Positions 27,301 through 38,575 of a stretch of DNA of 64,000 bases are shown here, piece by piece. Where the stretch lies: the NCBI GenBank assembly GCA_013400155.1, contig VXBM01001220.1:62001-126000 (forward strand), written 5' to 3'. The notes beneath the pieces were generated by a model. It saw only the letters and a program-made list of their open reading frames with translations, searched no databases and was not told where the DNA came from. Position numbers and translations under genes: made by a program. Position 1 is the first letter of the stretch; every line of letters starts with the position of its first letter. This DNA is from Helopsaltes ochotensis. Lineage: Eukaryota; Chordata; Aves; Passeriformes; Locustellidae.

Positions 27301-28021
27301 AGTTAAAAATAGCATGCAAATAATTGAATAAAAATATTTGTATATATGATTTATTTTGAAATAACAATTATACCAGCAATGAATAAAAATCTTACCGTGA
27401 AAGTTAAATGAAAGTATGACAAAAAAGAAGAGTAAACAATTATTTAACCTGAATATTTTTTTCCTTGTTATCTTTCACATATTCCATTAATTTAACACTG
27501 TCATAGGCTCTGAACACATATTTTCACAAATTTTAAATTGTTCGCATATTGTTAAATCATTTTCTCCTCTGAAATGGGTAACAATATACAAAAGGCATGA
27601 TAATTAGGAAAAGTTGCACAGGAATCTTGTATTGACACAGGCCAGTCCATACTGCTGACTATAACCCACAATGACTCCCACCTGACTTCCCTGTGAGTCT
27701 GGGCCCTGCTGGCATGCAGGCCATGCATGCATGGATATAGATTTTTATGAAGCTGAATCTTTTTCATCAGCTCATCTAGCCAGATTAAGGCATATTTTGC
27801 ACCAGATTTGGCAATTCTTGTGCTTTCCAAATAGAACCATTTGTAAAAATATGCGCACGTTCCCTTAAGTTCGCCGAGTCCACGCTAAATATTAACAAAC
27901 AGAATGAATAATATGCAGATTGACACTTGCTTTAAGGCATATCCTAATTTTAAAGCACTACCATGGTGTGTTTTTCCTGTAGTTAGTGCCCCTGGAAGGG
28001 GACTGGCTGGTCAGAGGTATC
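27301..28021 (-). other. LUM: Probable LUM 3' untranslated region
   Basis: This is sequence directly downstream of the lumican stop codon on the minus strand. Several minus-strand AATAAA-type hexamers (TTTATT on plus) lie further left, for example near 27350, 27285, 27128 and 27048, so the true end is not fixed. The 92-codon frame at 27552-27830 (-) is in this region and I regard it as non-coding. Confidence 0.45.
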
Positions 28022-28176
28022 TCACTCCAGGGAAATCTCAGCGGCCACCCGAAGGCAGTTGTACATCTCCTGCGGCAGGTCAGCGCGAGTGAGGTTGTTT
28101 CCATCCAGGCGCAAATGTGTGATCTTGGAGTAGGTCATCGGTCCAACTACCTTACAGAAGCTGCTCAGTGGGAACT
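28022..28176 (-). CDS. LUM: LUM exon 3, C-terminal ear repeat and stop
   Basis: The acceptor TTTGCTTCAG| precedes AGTTCCCACTG at 28176. The frame reads F-P-L-S-S-F-C-K, then YSKITHLRLDGNNLT, then the Cys-containing tail ending Ser-Leu-Glu. The stop TGA is at 28024-28022. The 155 nt plus 877 from exon 2 make 344 codons including the stop. This exon is clearly more GC-rich than the surrounding DNA. Confidence 0.96.
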
Positions 28177-31100
28177 CTGAAGCAAACAGAACAGACATAA
28201 GAGGAAAATATTCATAATTAGGACAAAGCCACTATTTTTCTGCTTTTTTTTGATTTCAGTTGGAAATTGTGACCTTAATTCATTACACTGTTCGCAATAT
28301 CTTTCATTTACACTGATGTAAATCCCTGTAAATTGATTGGAACTTGAGGAAACTGTGTTGGGAGACATTCCTTCTCTTAGCTGTGAGTTTCAGAATTTCA
28401 AGACTGATTTTTTCAAATGCCATTTTCTTCCAGTACAAATTTGACTTTTAGACTTCAGATTTTATATAGAGGTCTAATCTGGCATTTAGATAAAGGGAAA
28501 AATCACTCTTTTTCTTAAAAAAAAAAAAAAAAAGAGATGCAGAGGGAGGAATCAGTCAGTTTGTGTACATTACAATGGAAGGGTAAAACTGTTATATAAG
28601 ATATTGAAGGAAGCAAAAAGTTTCTGGAGAAATTGAAATCATGATACAGCTTTACCCTAAAGATCAGGCGTTCCAATGTGTGTCTGTGTATTTTGTATGT
28701 ATTTTATATGTGCCATTTTGATTTACCCGTTTCAGAATGAAATGTGGGTCTAGGGTTGGAGAAGAGTTTTACATTTAAATTGTGCAGTTGAACCTTTCCA
28801 CATCAGGATTAGAAGGTGAGAATGAATGCAAAAAATACTTATAAAATACTTATAGTTATTGTAATTTATATATTGTGTTATCTATGGTCTCTATTCAGCT
28901 GAGGCATTGTTTGGTTCACGTAGCTCCTTGAAAGGGAATCTGTCTTGTGTCCTTTGATCAGTGTTAACTGTAAGCTAGAAATTACATGAATCATGGAAGT
29001 TCTCTGCTCAGTATGCAAAGCACACACATACTCATATTATAGACCTCTTTATGCAGAGATCATCTATCCTCAGGAGAGAATATATGTGAATAAATCTGAT
29101 GTCCCCTGCATACCACATTGTGTAATTTTGCAAAAAGGGTCTTCATTCCCACCTGTGTTTCCTTTGAGTCAGCCTGAGGATTAGTCTATCGAAAAGCTCC
29201 ATAACTAGTAAAGAAGCAGTCTGAGAGACTTGTTCTTCTTCAGAACACTGACATCAGAAGAATTCACACAGAAAATACTTTAGAAAGTCAAAGGAACTCC
29301 TTCAATGAACCCATACATCTCATAATTTCTGAGACATTAAGTTAGTATTATAAAAATCAAATGCTATTTGATTTACCTTTCATAGGTCGCCTTGTGTATT
29401 TTTTCTCCATGGCTACTTAACTCATCTAAGTATGATCAAATTGTAGTACTAAAGGAAGTGGAGGAAGTACCTTTCATACTTCCTCATAAACTTTTTAGCA
29501 TTCTTCTAATTGGATTCTTCCAGGACTTGCATTACAATAAATTTCTATCACTAATGAAACATGGCTTTCGTAAATGAAGTATAAATGTACAGGCAGCTCT
29601 TCAGAGCATGAGAGCTTAGATAATTTTTTGGACAGAGATATGATATTTAGCTTGGCTAAGGATTCATGTACCTTCCACAAAATAAGTCGTTTTGAGTAGG
29701 AGTTAATGAAATATAATTTAAAAGTCAGATCCTAATCACCAATTTGATTGAAGCAATTTCCTAGATTTTGAGTAGTGTGCAACCTTCTTTTAGAAGGGTG
29801 AGAGATGAATGTACCCTTTGGGGAGTTCATGTTGTAATATAGCAAAATTGTAAGACTTCAGGACAATTGTGGTACATTTCTGGTTCAGAATCTACCAGCA
29901 GAAACAAAATAATGATTCTTGTTCATTCAGGTCCTATAATCTGAGAGGTGTTTATAGGATTATGTCTGTGTGGAATTTTGCTGAATGAAAACATAGATTC
30001 CTGAGATTTTTACACATTTTCTTGGGCTATAGGCTATACCATTGAGTATTTAGTTCCAGTTTTCTTCAGATAACTTGAGTTTAATTTCTAAAGTATAAAA
30101 TAAACATGAATTCTAATATCGAATTTTTCCATCTACCTGTCATTCAAGAATAACATGGCAAGTATATTTTTTGCTGGCGAAAAACATTTAAAAACTTTAT
30201 AAATTTAAAATTTAGTGGCATTTTTGCAGCTTTTTTCCATATTGTTATTTTTGAGCATAAATACTAATATTTGGTTGCAAATGAAGGTATGCTTATACAA
30301 GCTGGATACACAGTTAACTACTCAAAGGACATAAATGTCATACATGTAAACAACAAAATTTAACTGTGATAACGAAATTCTGATCTGTGCTTGGGAAGTG
30401 GGTGGAGATCTTGTCCTCACAGAAGTCAAAGGAACTCAGTCATGGACCTCAGTGGGATTTTGTTCCAGTATTTGGTGCACTTCATTTGAATGTGTATCAA
30501 TTTTTTATACTCTTCATATAATTCTCAGTTGTTAAAAGCATATAAAAGAATGTTTCATTTTATTTGCAGTCTCTACTAGCAGAAAATAAGACCAGTGGTT
30601 CTTCTGAGTGCACTTGATGAGCTGTTACCTGCATGATCTGTATGGGGAACATGCAGATCCTTTAGACTGAAGAACTGTGGCATAAAATATCTCAGTCATT
30701 TACTTCCTCTGTTTACTTCCTCTTTTGTTACACTTATTAATGTTGCAGGTGAAAAAATGTCTTCCTGAATTTATAAAATCCAGGTTCAGAGAATTCAGTG
30801 TACCTGGAATTCCCACATATTTTCCTAACACAGAATTTCTGCAAAAGCCAGACACTGAGAGAACAAGAAGTATTGGATAAAAATTGGATTTTCGTCTAAC
30901 AGTACACTAGGCAATCCTAACAGGATCTGAAGTTCCATAGCCATTACTGTTGGTCTGTTGTCCACTAATCACAAGTGAAACACTTCTAGGCAGGCCATAT
31001 TAAAAAACTCCTTTGGGAGTTGATGGAACGAGCAGAATAAAAGACCATAAAGCACCTTTACAATTTGATATATAGTCTCTTAACTGCCCTCTGGAACATT

Positions 31101-34100
31101 TTCCTATTTCCTCTTCCATACTCCATTTATGTGGAGTAACCCCATTACTTCCACAGGTTTCATGTGGAAGGAACAATTTTCTCCTTAATCCCTTACAAGT
31201 ACAGATGAAACACGGAGCAGGCCATCTTTGGACCCTCTTCTTGTTTCACTGAACCTCTGATTCTTGGGGGTTTTTTTCCATCCTGCAGAGTCCCTCTCTG
31301 CCTTGAGGAGTCTGTAACAGAAGTCTCTGTGTCTGTGTGTGCGTGTTTGTGTACATGCATATGCGTGAATATAATAATAATGGCGTCTTAAAGACATTTC
31401 AATTTAGAAACTACAGTTTAGGTTTGAGGTGTGGAGAAAGCAAAGGCTTTTTCTAAATCTTCCATGGTCCTATTCTATCTTAGAGATCCAATGAGCATCA
31501 AGAGGGCAGATAAAACTGTAGATTTTGCAACTACAATCAATATAATGGATGTGTTTCAATTTATTAGTTAGAAATCAGAGGAGTTACTCTGCATTTGTTT
31601 TAACAGTTTGATACCTGCTTCACCCATTGCTCTTTGCAACACAGAGGGAACAGAACATACTGTTCTGCAACATAAAGCCAATTCTGATATGTATTTTTAT
31701 ATGTTTATTCATTGGTTCTTGTTCAAAAAACTCAGTCATTCAAATAAGGGTATTTCTCAAACAGATTTTTTTTTATGAATGACAATATATAATGATTGTA
31801 GCAAGTCTGTGGTAAAACATAGACAGTAATTTAGAGAAATTTTTTTTCCAGTAATATCAACAAAGTTGGAACCAGATTATGCTTTCTTAGGCAAATATAA
31901 ATGTTAATTGCAAGCTTTAAGGCATATGAGATAAAGGGAGACATGGCAAGTTAAGAACTCTAGAGAAATATCTTTAGATTAGGTCTCAGTATAATGAAAA
32001 CTTCAAACTAAATAAGCATAAATTGGAAAAATTATACCTTTTGTGCATTTGAGCACAAATTATCATTACTCTTTAGACAGAAATCTCTCACTGCATATGT
32101 GTACCATAGGCCATCATATGGAGTGAAAGCTGGCCTTACAGTCATTCTTTCACAAATCACTAGTAAATTATAATAATTTACTAAACAAAGGAAATTGTCA
32201 TTGGTTTGAGGCTTAAATAATCACAGATCAATCAACTCAATTTTCCAAAAGACTAAGCACTCACAGCTGTAGGTCAGGTGTCATGAATGGAGAAATCCAA
32301 GGGCTTTGATTGTCCTATATTAATTATTATTTCTAATTAATATTTATCCCATATTGTCAATCAGCATCTTAGGGAGCTATATATTACGCCTGTGAAATTA
32401 GCTGAGAAAATTGATTCTTGAAGTCTGTTAGATTTTATGGTAACAAAGAAAACCCAGTAAATCATAATTCTGTTGCATCAGCCCATAGGGTAGCAATGAC
32501 AGTGTAGCAGTAGCTGGTGAACACCACTCCCCACACTATCCCCTGAAAATGCTGCTTTCAAGGAAAAGCTAAAATTGTTGTCGTAGTCCTTGACTCTGAT
32601 GTCCTTGGAAAAGTGAATGGCAGCCAATCTTGGTACTTGGGTATCTTGCAGAAGGCTCGGATCATTCTAAGCATATATATGAAGCATGCTTCATATATCT
32701 CATGAATAATTAAAAATCATCATTGTAAGCTATTTTAGGCGTGGCAGAGTATATGATAGAGTTCCACAGATTGCTGTATGTAGTGCCTTAGGTGGGAAGT
32801 ATTAACTCATTGTTTTCTCTCATCAAAGCAAGAAACTGAGATGCACTAGGAATAAAAAGAGCCACTGAGAAAAATGAAATATAGTAAATACAAAACATTT
32901 CAAAATATCTTGCCCTCAGTCTGGTAAGAACTGCACTAAAAATATTTGGTTCTAAATGCTACATCTCCATGGAGTTAGCTATGTTTGGAGTAGCTAACAC
33001 TGATACTAGATGGATAGAAGTAGGAAAACACAAGGGAGGATTTTGTGGTTTACTTTATGTCAACCAACAAGATGATATAAATTCCCCTGAAGAACCACAG
33101 TTACATTTGGCATTTCTCCCTCTCCATCAGGAACTACCACTGACAGAGGCGAAGCTGTAGAGCTTCTGACATGGTGCTCTCCAGCTCTGCAACACCTCCT
33201 TGTGAACCCAGGAATGGGACAGCCTTGTAAAAGTCCTGTCTCAGCAGAAACCTTCCTGGTGTCATGCAAGGTGTGACATTTCTTGACTTCAGAAAGAACA
33301 CTTTTCCAATCATACGTGAATGGAGGAAAACTTGCCACTTGATCATATGATGTGCAAAACAGGAATGAAAAGAAAGAACAGGGGCAGTTGTTTTGATTTC
33401 AAGATAGTTTTGGAGGGATTCTGCATGAGACAAGGGAGGAAAGAAACAAATGCAGTTTTGATGTATCTTTTTCACTGCATCTTGTGCCTGCTACCTTATG
33501 AATTTGTTGTCTTTTCCCTTTCTCCTCCCTCCACCATATTGACTACCAGCTCCTTAAAGGTTACCATAGTCAGACCCTTACCTGACATCTCTCTTTTTGT
33601 GCACTTAAGAATTCTGAACCTCTCTAGCACCAATCAAACTTCTCAGTTTTTTTCTGAATTGTATAAGACAACTCCATTGGCTTCTATGTAGTTACTCCAA
33701 TTTACATAAGATGAGAATTTGAGGAAAAAATCCTCATTAATATGAAAACATAAATTTCTGATTTTAAGGATATATTGAGTGGCTATTAGGTAAGTATCTG
33801 TCTTTTAACATGAATATGGACAACTGTCATGTAGATGTCAGTGTTCCAGCAGTCTAATGAGTGCTATTCTTTCAGACTGGTTCATCTATTATTTCAGATG
33901 CCTGCCCATCAGTATCTAGTCTGTGGTAAACACTAATGAATATATGCAAATTTAACTTACTGTTAATTTTGTTGACTTGGAGGTAGAAGTTTTCCAGGTT
34001 CTCACTGACAGTTGGAATGCTTTTCAGCTGATTGAAGGAGAGATCCAACTCAACTAGTGATGTGATGTTGAAGACATTACCTGGTATTCCAGAATCTGTT

Positions 34101-34837
34101 AATTTATTGTGGGATAAACGTAAATATTGCAGGGCTTTAAAACCTTGGAAGTACTCATCGGGAACATTGGAAATCTGGTTATTATCAAAGTACAGCATAA
34201 GCAAGGAGTGAGGCAGTCCTGTTGGTAGCTTTGTAAGTTGATTGAAGCTTAAATCAAGATACAAAAGTGAATTCAGGCCTTTAAAAGCCCCAGAAATAGA
34301 CTCTGCTTTCAGCTGGTTGTTCTGGAGGTGAATGACAGTCAGATTCATCAGCCCCTCAAGTGCACCAGGATTGACTTTTGTGATCTTGTTGTGACTTAAT
34401 TGAAGGTCATCTAGAGTTTTGGGAAGTGGTCCAACAGCTTCAGTCAAATTGTTGTAGTTAATGTGAAGTTTCTTCAGGTTTTTTAGTTTAGAGAAGACTC
34501 TTCCTTTAATTTTTGAATTTTCCAAATGGTTGTGATCTAGGATCAGCCACTGTAGGTCTGTTACATTGTCAAATGTGTTCTCTTCAATTCCCTCAATCAT
34601 ATTGTTTCGAAGATAGAGGTATTTTATTCCACTTGGTACAATTGGAATGGTTTTCAGCTTAAGATTGTCACAATACATGGCAGTAGGGTAGCTCAAAGGA
34701 CAATTACATTCTGGGGCACAGACTGCTGCAGATGGGCCAAAAGGATCATAACCATAATCATCTCCAGGACCGTAGTCATATTGGCAAAAAATGCCACTAA
34801 TCAAAAGCAGAAAGACAGGTAGGGAGTTTAAAGTCAT
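28022..34837 (-). CDS. LUM: Lumican, complete coding sequence in two coding exons
   Basis: Class II SLRP, a secreted keratan-sulfate proteoglycan of cornea and other connective tissue that binds collagen and limits fibril thickness. Joining 34837-33961 to 28176-28022 gives 343 residues, the avian length as I recall it. Residues 1-18 are the signal peptide. The mature end starts Gln19 and is rich in Tyr and Asp (Tyr20, 22, 28, 30), the likely tyrosine-sulfation segment. The cluster C-X3-C-X-C-X9-C occupies 40-56, followed by the leucine-rich repeats and the ear with Cys300 and Cys333. Sequons are at Asn91, 130, 165 and 257, matching the four known attachment sites, plus an extra one at Asn320. 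The single coding intron is phase 1 within Lys293, the same place and phase as in KERA. Confidence 0.97.
31323..31368. repeat. GT-rich simple repeat
   Basis: An irregular run of TG/GT dinucleotides interrupted by CT and CG, in LUM intron 2. It reads on the other strand as Thr/His/Arg-rich, which explains the small open frame there. Confidence 0.75.
32675..32698. repeat. Perfect 24-bp palindrome
   Basis: ATATATGAAGCA is followed directly by its exact reverse complement TGCTTCATATAT, with GCATGC at the centre and no spacer. It lies in LUM intron 2. Confidence 0.95.
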
Positions 34838-34857
34838 CTTTCCAATGTGTCCTGTTC
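33961..34857 (-). CDS. LUM: LUM exon 2 (start codon, LRR domain)
   Basis: The acceptor is a T/C-rich tract ending CCATACAG|, with the exon starting at 34857. The ATG is at 34837-34835 after a 20-nt leader. The donor is AACA|GTAAGT, with GTAAGT at 33960-33955. The coding part is 877 nt, ending in phase 1. Beyond the donor the frame stays open by chance into the intron for about 30 codons. Confidence 0.95.
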
Positions 34858-37800
34858 CTGTATGGTGAAAAGGAACAAGAAAGACATTAATTCTTTCAGC
34901 AATATTCTTTCAGCAATATTTGAAATTTTACCACATAAAAATTATAATCAAAAGCTAATTATGGTTCCCATTTAAAGTTTTAAATTAAGAAAAAAAAATA
35001 TTGGGTTGTTAGTATTACATTGTTACTACTATATTACTGCCTCTGACTTGTATAATCTTCCTTTTTAGTGCAAAATTCCTGGCTATTTTGCTGTTGTAAG
35101 TAAAACTTTCTTTATATCTTTCTGCATTCATTGATTAAATCACAAGAAAGATGTTGAAGTACAAGGTTTTTAAACTTGCCACAGAAGTTTTCAGTTTTGC
35201 TGAAGGCCATGTTCAGAAGTAGTTCCACCATTTAAATTCTATCAACCATTCCTAATGTGCTGAATTGTCACATGTCTAAAAATTTGGCTTTTTGACTTAA
35301 ATTTGAAAGAGATAGGGAAGTTAAAACTGAGGGTAATGCTTTCATGCACTGTGTGTTGTTAAGCTGTGTAGTTTGAAAGCTCTTTTTCTCATGGATTATG
35401 TTCTCTAAAGCATGGTCCACTAAGTTGCATAGTCACCTAAAGAACAAACTAATTGAAATATAAAGCATATTATCTTTACCATGCCAAACAACCAGTATTG
35501 CAAATATGTGCAGGGGCCCTGAAATCACCGAGTTTCAGACGGAAAATAGTTTTGCAAATTCTCTATACAACAAAGGTGTTGGTTATGCCCATTCTAAATC
35601 TATTGAAAAGTATAACACTGGCTTCACATAGTTAGTCTTTCAGATCACATACAGCAAAAGGAAATTCAGTGTCCTTGGGGATGTTTGTGATTCAGTATAA
35701 GTGGGGTCACTTAACTTTTTAAGGCCATGGCTTTCTCATCAGATACCCCCCAAGACGCCAATTAATCTGTGAAGACTAGTGTATTGTTTATACCTCTTAC
35801 TGGCTAGATAGATATCATGCTGGAAAAGTTGGTCTAGAATCAATAAAGTCAGTGAGCTTACTTTGATTTTCACCAGTACAGGACAAGGCTCCAAGTACCC
35901 AACTACTGTTCAGAGAATGAGAGGATTAAGAAAATCCTTAAAACCCCTTTTTTCTCAAGGAATTTCAGGCAGTATGTGAAGCCTGTAAACACACCACAAG
36001 ACATTGATCTCAGATCTGGGCAATCTTCCAGCAGAGTAAGTTAGTCTTGCTATTGGAATTGTTACACACAGGACTTAATGTTAAAGAGCAGGGCCATAGC
36101 TACAAATTTTTCCCTAATTCTCAAAGTCTTTGTTTTTATTGACTTCTTAAAAGCCACATCATATTCTAGTGAGATAACAGTCTCATTTAGTGGGGCCTAT
36201 TGATCTCATGCAGTACCACACAAAGAATTTTTAAAAATGTTCTTATGTTACCTCCACTCAGTAACCCATAAAGTCCCATTGCTAGTTATTAAGCTGCTGT
36301 CCCTGCTGTTCCTGAGAAAGGAATCTGATTGCATATCATCTCCATAATGTTGATCCCATCACATTTACCTAATTGCAAACCCTAGGATAATCATTGAAAT
36401 ATTAGTTGTCAGTGAAAATTTTTTTTTTGCCTGTCCTTCATTACTGCATGAGAACATGTAACATGAACACGAGCTCGACCCTTAGTCCCCTGCTGGTATA
36501 AATAAGTACAGCTCATCTGAAAGCAAAGGCTGCAGTAACACAATTCCTCTCAAAATCCGGTCTGATTGAGGTACTAAGCATTAAAGAAAGGAAATCAAGT
36601 GCTTCTGTATTAAAAGTATAAAAAGAGTATAATTAACTCCTTGGGTTACACTCTTTGGCCTTACAGTGACATTTTTTACACACCTCCTTAAGTGTGTATT
36701 TGTATCAAAATTTTATAGTTTTGAAATAACATAGACATTTTAAATTCAAGTTCTATTTTTCTTCTAGTTTCAAATTATATTTATTATTCTAAGTTTTGTT
36801 ATTGATATCATAGTCTTGCAGTCCTTTAAATAGAGTACAAAGTTTTACTGCTCTGCAGAACCCTAGAAGTAACTAAAATGTTAGATAGGAAGTGTTTTCA
36901 ATTAATTTATCAAAAATGTTTCTGAATTTATGTGACAATTCTGTAGTTCAAGGGCATATGGGCATGTGTTTGACATAAAGTAGCAAAGTAAATAAGAAAT
37001 TTATTTAACTTGTTTTATTCATGCATTTCTCATTCAGGTATCTGAATGCTTCACTGTCAGAAGTGTAAAAGGTTAATAGATCATGCTTGTTTGTTGCACT
37101 GAACTACATGAATCCAACAGATAAAATCAGAATAAATTCTTAGATGTTTATCTTACAACATAAACATGCTTTAACTAATTGTCTGTGCCTGATCTAAGCA
37201 GTTGTGTTGCAAAATACCTGTGAAAATATTTGTGAAGTTGCTCAGGCAACTTGCCAAAACATACTAAATGGTAAATCCATAATTTTTGGGAAAACGATTG
37301 CTACATTAGGGTAGAAATATTATTCAAATTATGTTTGACCTTGTCTATAATTCCTTAATCAATAAGTTATTGTGAAACAAAATAAATGTAAAATTAACAG
37401 TGAATCAACCTTAATTCTGTAGCTTAACTTCTTACACAGTTTGCAAAAGATTATATATTTTAAAAGTTTCACTAGTATATTTTAAATGTCCTGTAAAATT
37501 AATCAGAAATTTAAAAATACCTGCTGTTTCCCTCTCACTCTTTATGTGATTAATTATTTAAATATCAGGATACATTGTCTTTTTGTAGAATGAAGCAAAA
37601 TGATTTAGCAAATGGGGTTTACAGAGCTCTCACTAATATTATGAATGAAAAAGTAAACAGTGAGTACTCTTACAAACTTCTTTGTACTGTATGTCAAATC
37701 TTATTCTGATGTAGGACAAAACAGACTGTAAAAAATTGCAACACTGATGTACAAAATATGTGAAGTTGTTTTACGGAAACTGAGAAAGTGAATCGACTAA

Positions 37801-37922
37801 GCAACTGTTGATTTGTGCTCAATTTACAAATTGGCAAACTGATCCTGTCATGTTTTCACGTTCCCATTGCAGCTACATTTAAACAGCTGAACATTACGGT
37901 TAAAGCATGCAGCAGCACTTAC
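34858..37922 (-). other. LUM: Putative LUM intron 1
   Basis: About 3.1 kb between the exon 2 acceptor and a consensus GTAAGT donor at 37922-37917. No coding exon is seen. A 14-bp tandem duplication lies just inside the acceptor end. Confidence 0.65.
34891..34918. repeat. 14-bp tandem duplication near the LUM acceptor
   Basis: TTCTTTCAGCAATA occurs twice with no spacer. On the minus strand each copy carries GCTGAAA, which resembles a branch-point motif, 39 and 53 nt upstream of exon 2. Confidence 0.9.
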
Positions 37923-37962
37923 CTTACTGCCTTCTAGCTGCTTTCCTTAATTCCCAGAGCAG
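37923..37962 (-). other. LUM: Putative LUM exon 1 (5' UTR)
   Basis: On the minus strand the stretch GGCAGTAAG|GTAAGTGC is a near-consensus donor. A TATA-like element lies about 65-70 bp upstream. A short non-coding first exon is normal for lumican. The 5' end given is an estimate from the usual 25-30 bp distance below the TATA element. Confidence 0.6.
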
Positions 37963-37987
37963 ATGCAATAAGAGACTGTATCGACCA

Positions 37988-37993
37988 ATATAT
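37988..37993 (-). promoter_or_regulatory. LUM: TATA-like element of the LUM promoter
   Basis: The minus strand reads GAGCATATATTGGTCG, an AT-rich TATA-like core, placed so that initiation would fall near 37962 and give a 40-nt exon 1. Identified by position and sequence only. Confidence 0.45.
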
Positions 37994-38534
37994 GCTCTAA
38001 ACAGTGTCAGGAGGTAAAAGTCTGCCAGATCCTCTGTGTTACAAGAGGGGAAAAAAAAAAAAAGCCCTAGTCACGCTGTACTCTGAAGCTGCTATGTCAT
38101 CATGGTGATCTTGTGGTGTGGCATGTACAAAAATGCAGCTCTCTAATGAAGTGCAGGTGGATACCATATTTTGTACAAGGACAACCCATCTGTTCCTCTT
38201 GTGGGATCAGAGAATGATATTTCACAAACCTGAGAAAGTCAGAAGGCTATAGGTTTATACAAGATTCTTTTGTATTTTAGAGGGAAAACATGTAAGACTG
38301 TAAAACAAATTGCAAACAGGCTTTTGTTTTCCAACTTATTTTATACTGCTAGACATGAGCTAACACATAGCACTCAGACCTCAATGCTGCTGTTCTTCTT
38401 CAGCCAAGTGACTCATTCATTTTTTTTGCCTTTTTCTTTAACTATCTTATGACCACAGTAAAATATCCTTAATAAAAACTTTAGCCTAAGGATCAGATTC
38501 AAAAATTATCTTTGCATCAAACCCTTTTCCACAT

Positions 38535-38575
38535 TACATACTGAGTTCAAAGATTACATACTTGAGTTCAAAGAT
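38535..38575. repeat. 20/21-bp tandem duplication
   Basis: TACATACTGAGTTCAAAGAT is followed directly by the same unit with one extra T after TACATACT. It lies about 0.6 kb upstream of the predicted LUM transcription start. Likely slippage. Confidence 0.9.

Larger units (their letters stand above)
28177..33960 (-). other. LUM: LUM intron 2
   Basis: A 5.8-kb GT-AG intron in phase 1. Contents seen are a small 9-bp-stem inverted repeat at 29461-29485, a GT-rich stretch at 31323-31368 and a perfect 24-bp palindrome at 32675-32698. Open frames on both strands at 32.9-33.7 kb overlap each other and show no known domain. Confidence 0.85.

Noticed and set aside
33872..33960. Apparent extra C-terminal residues of lumican
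   Set aside because: The frame runs past a consensus GTAAGT donor. Exon 3 at 28022-28176 supplies the true ear repeat and stop in the matching phase.
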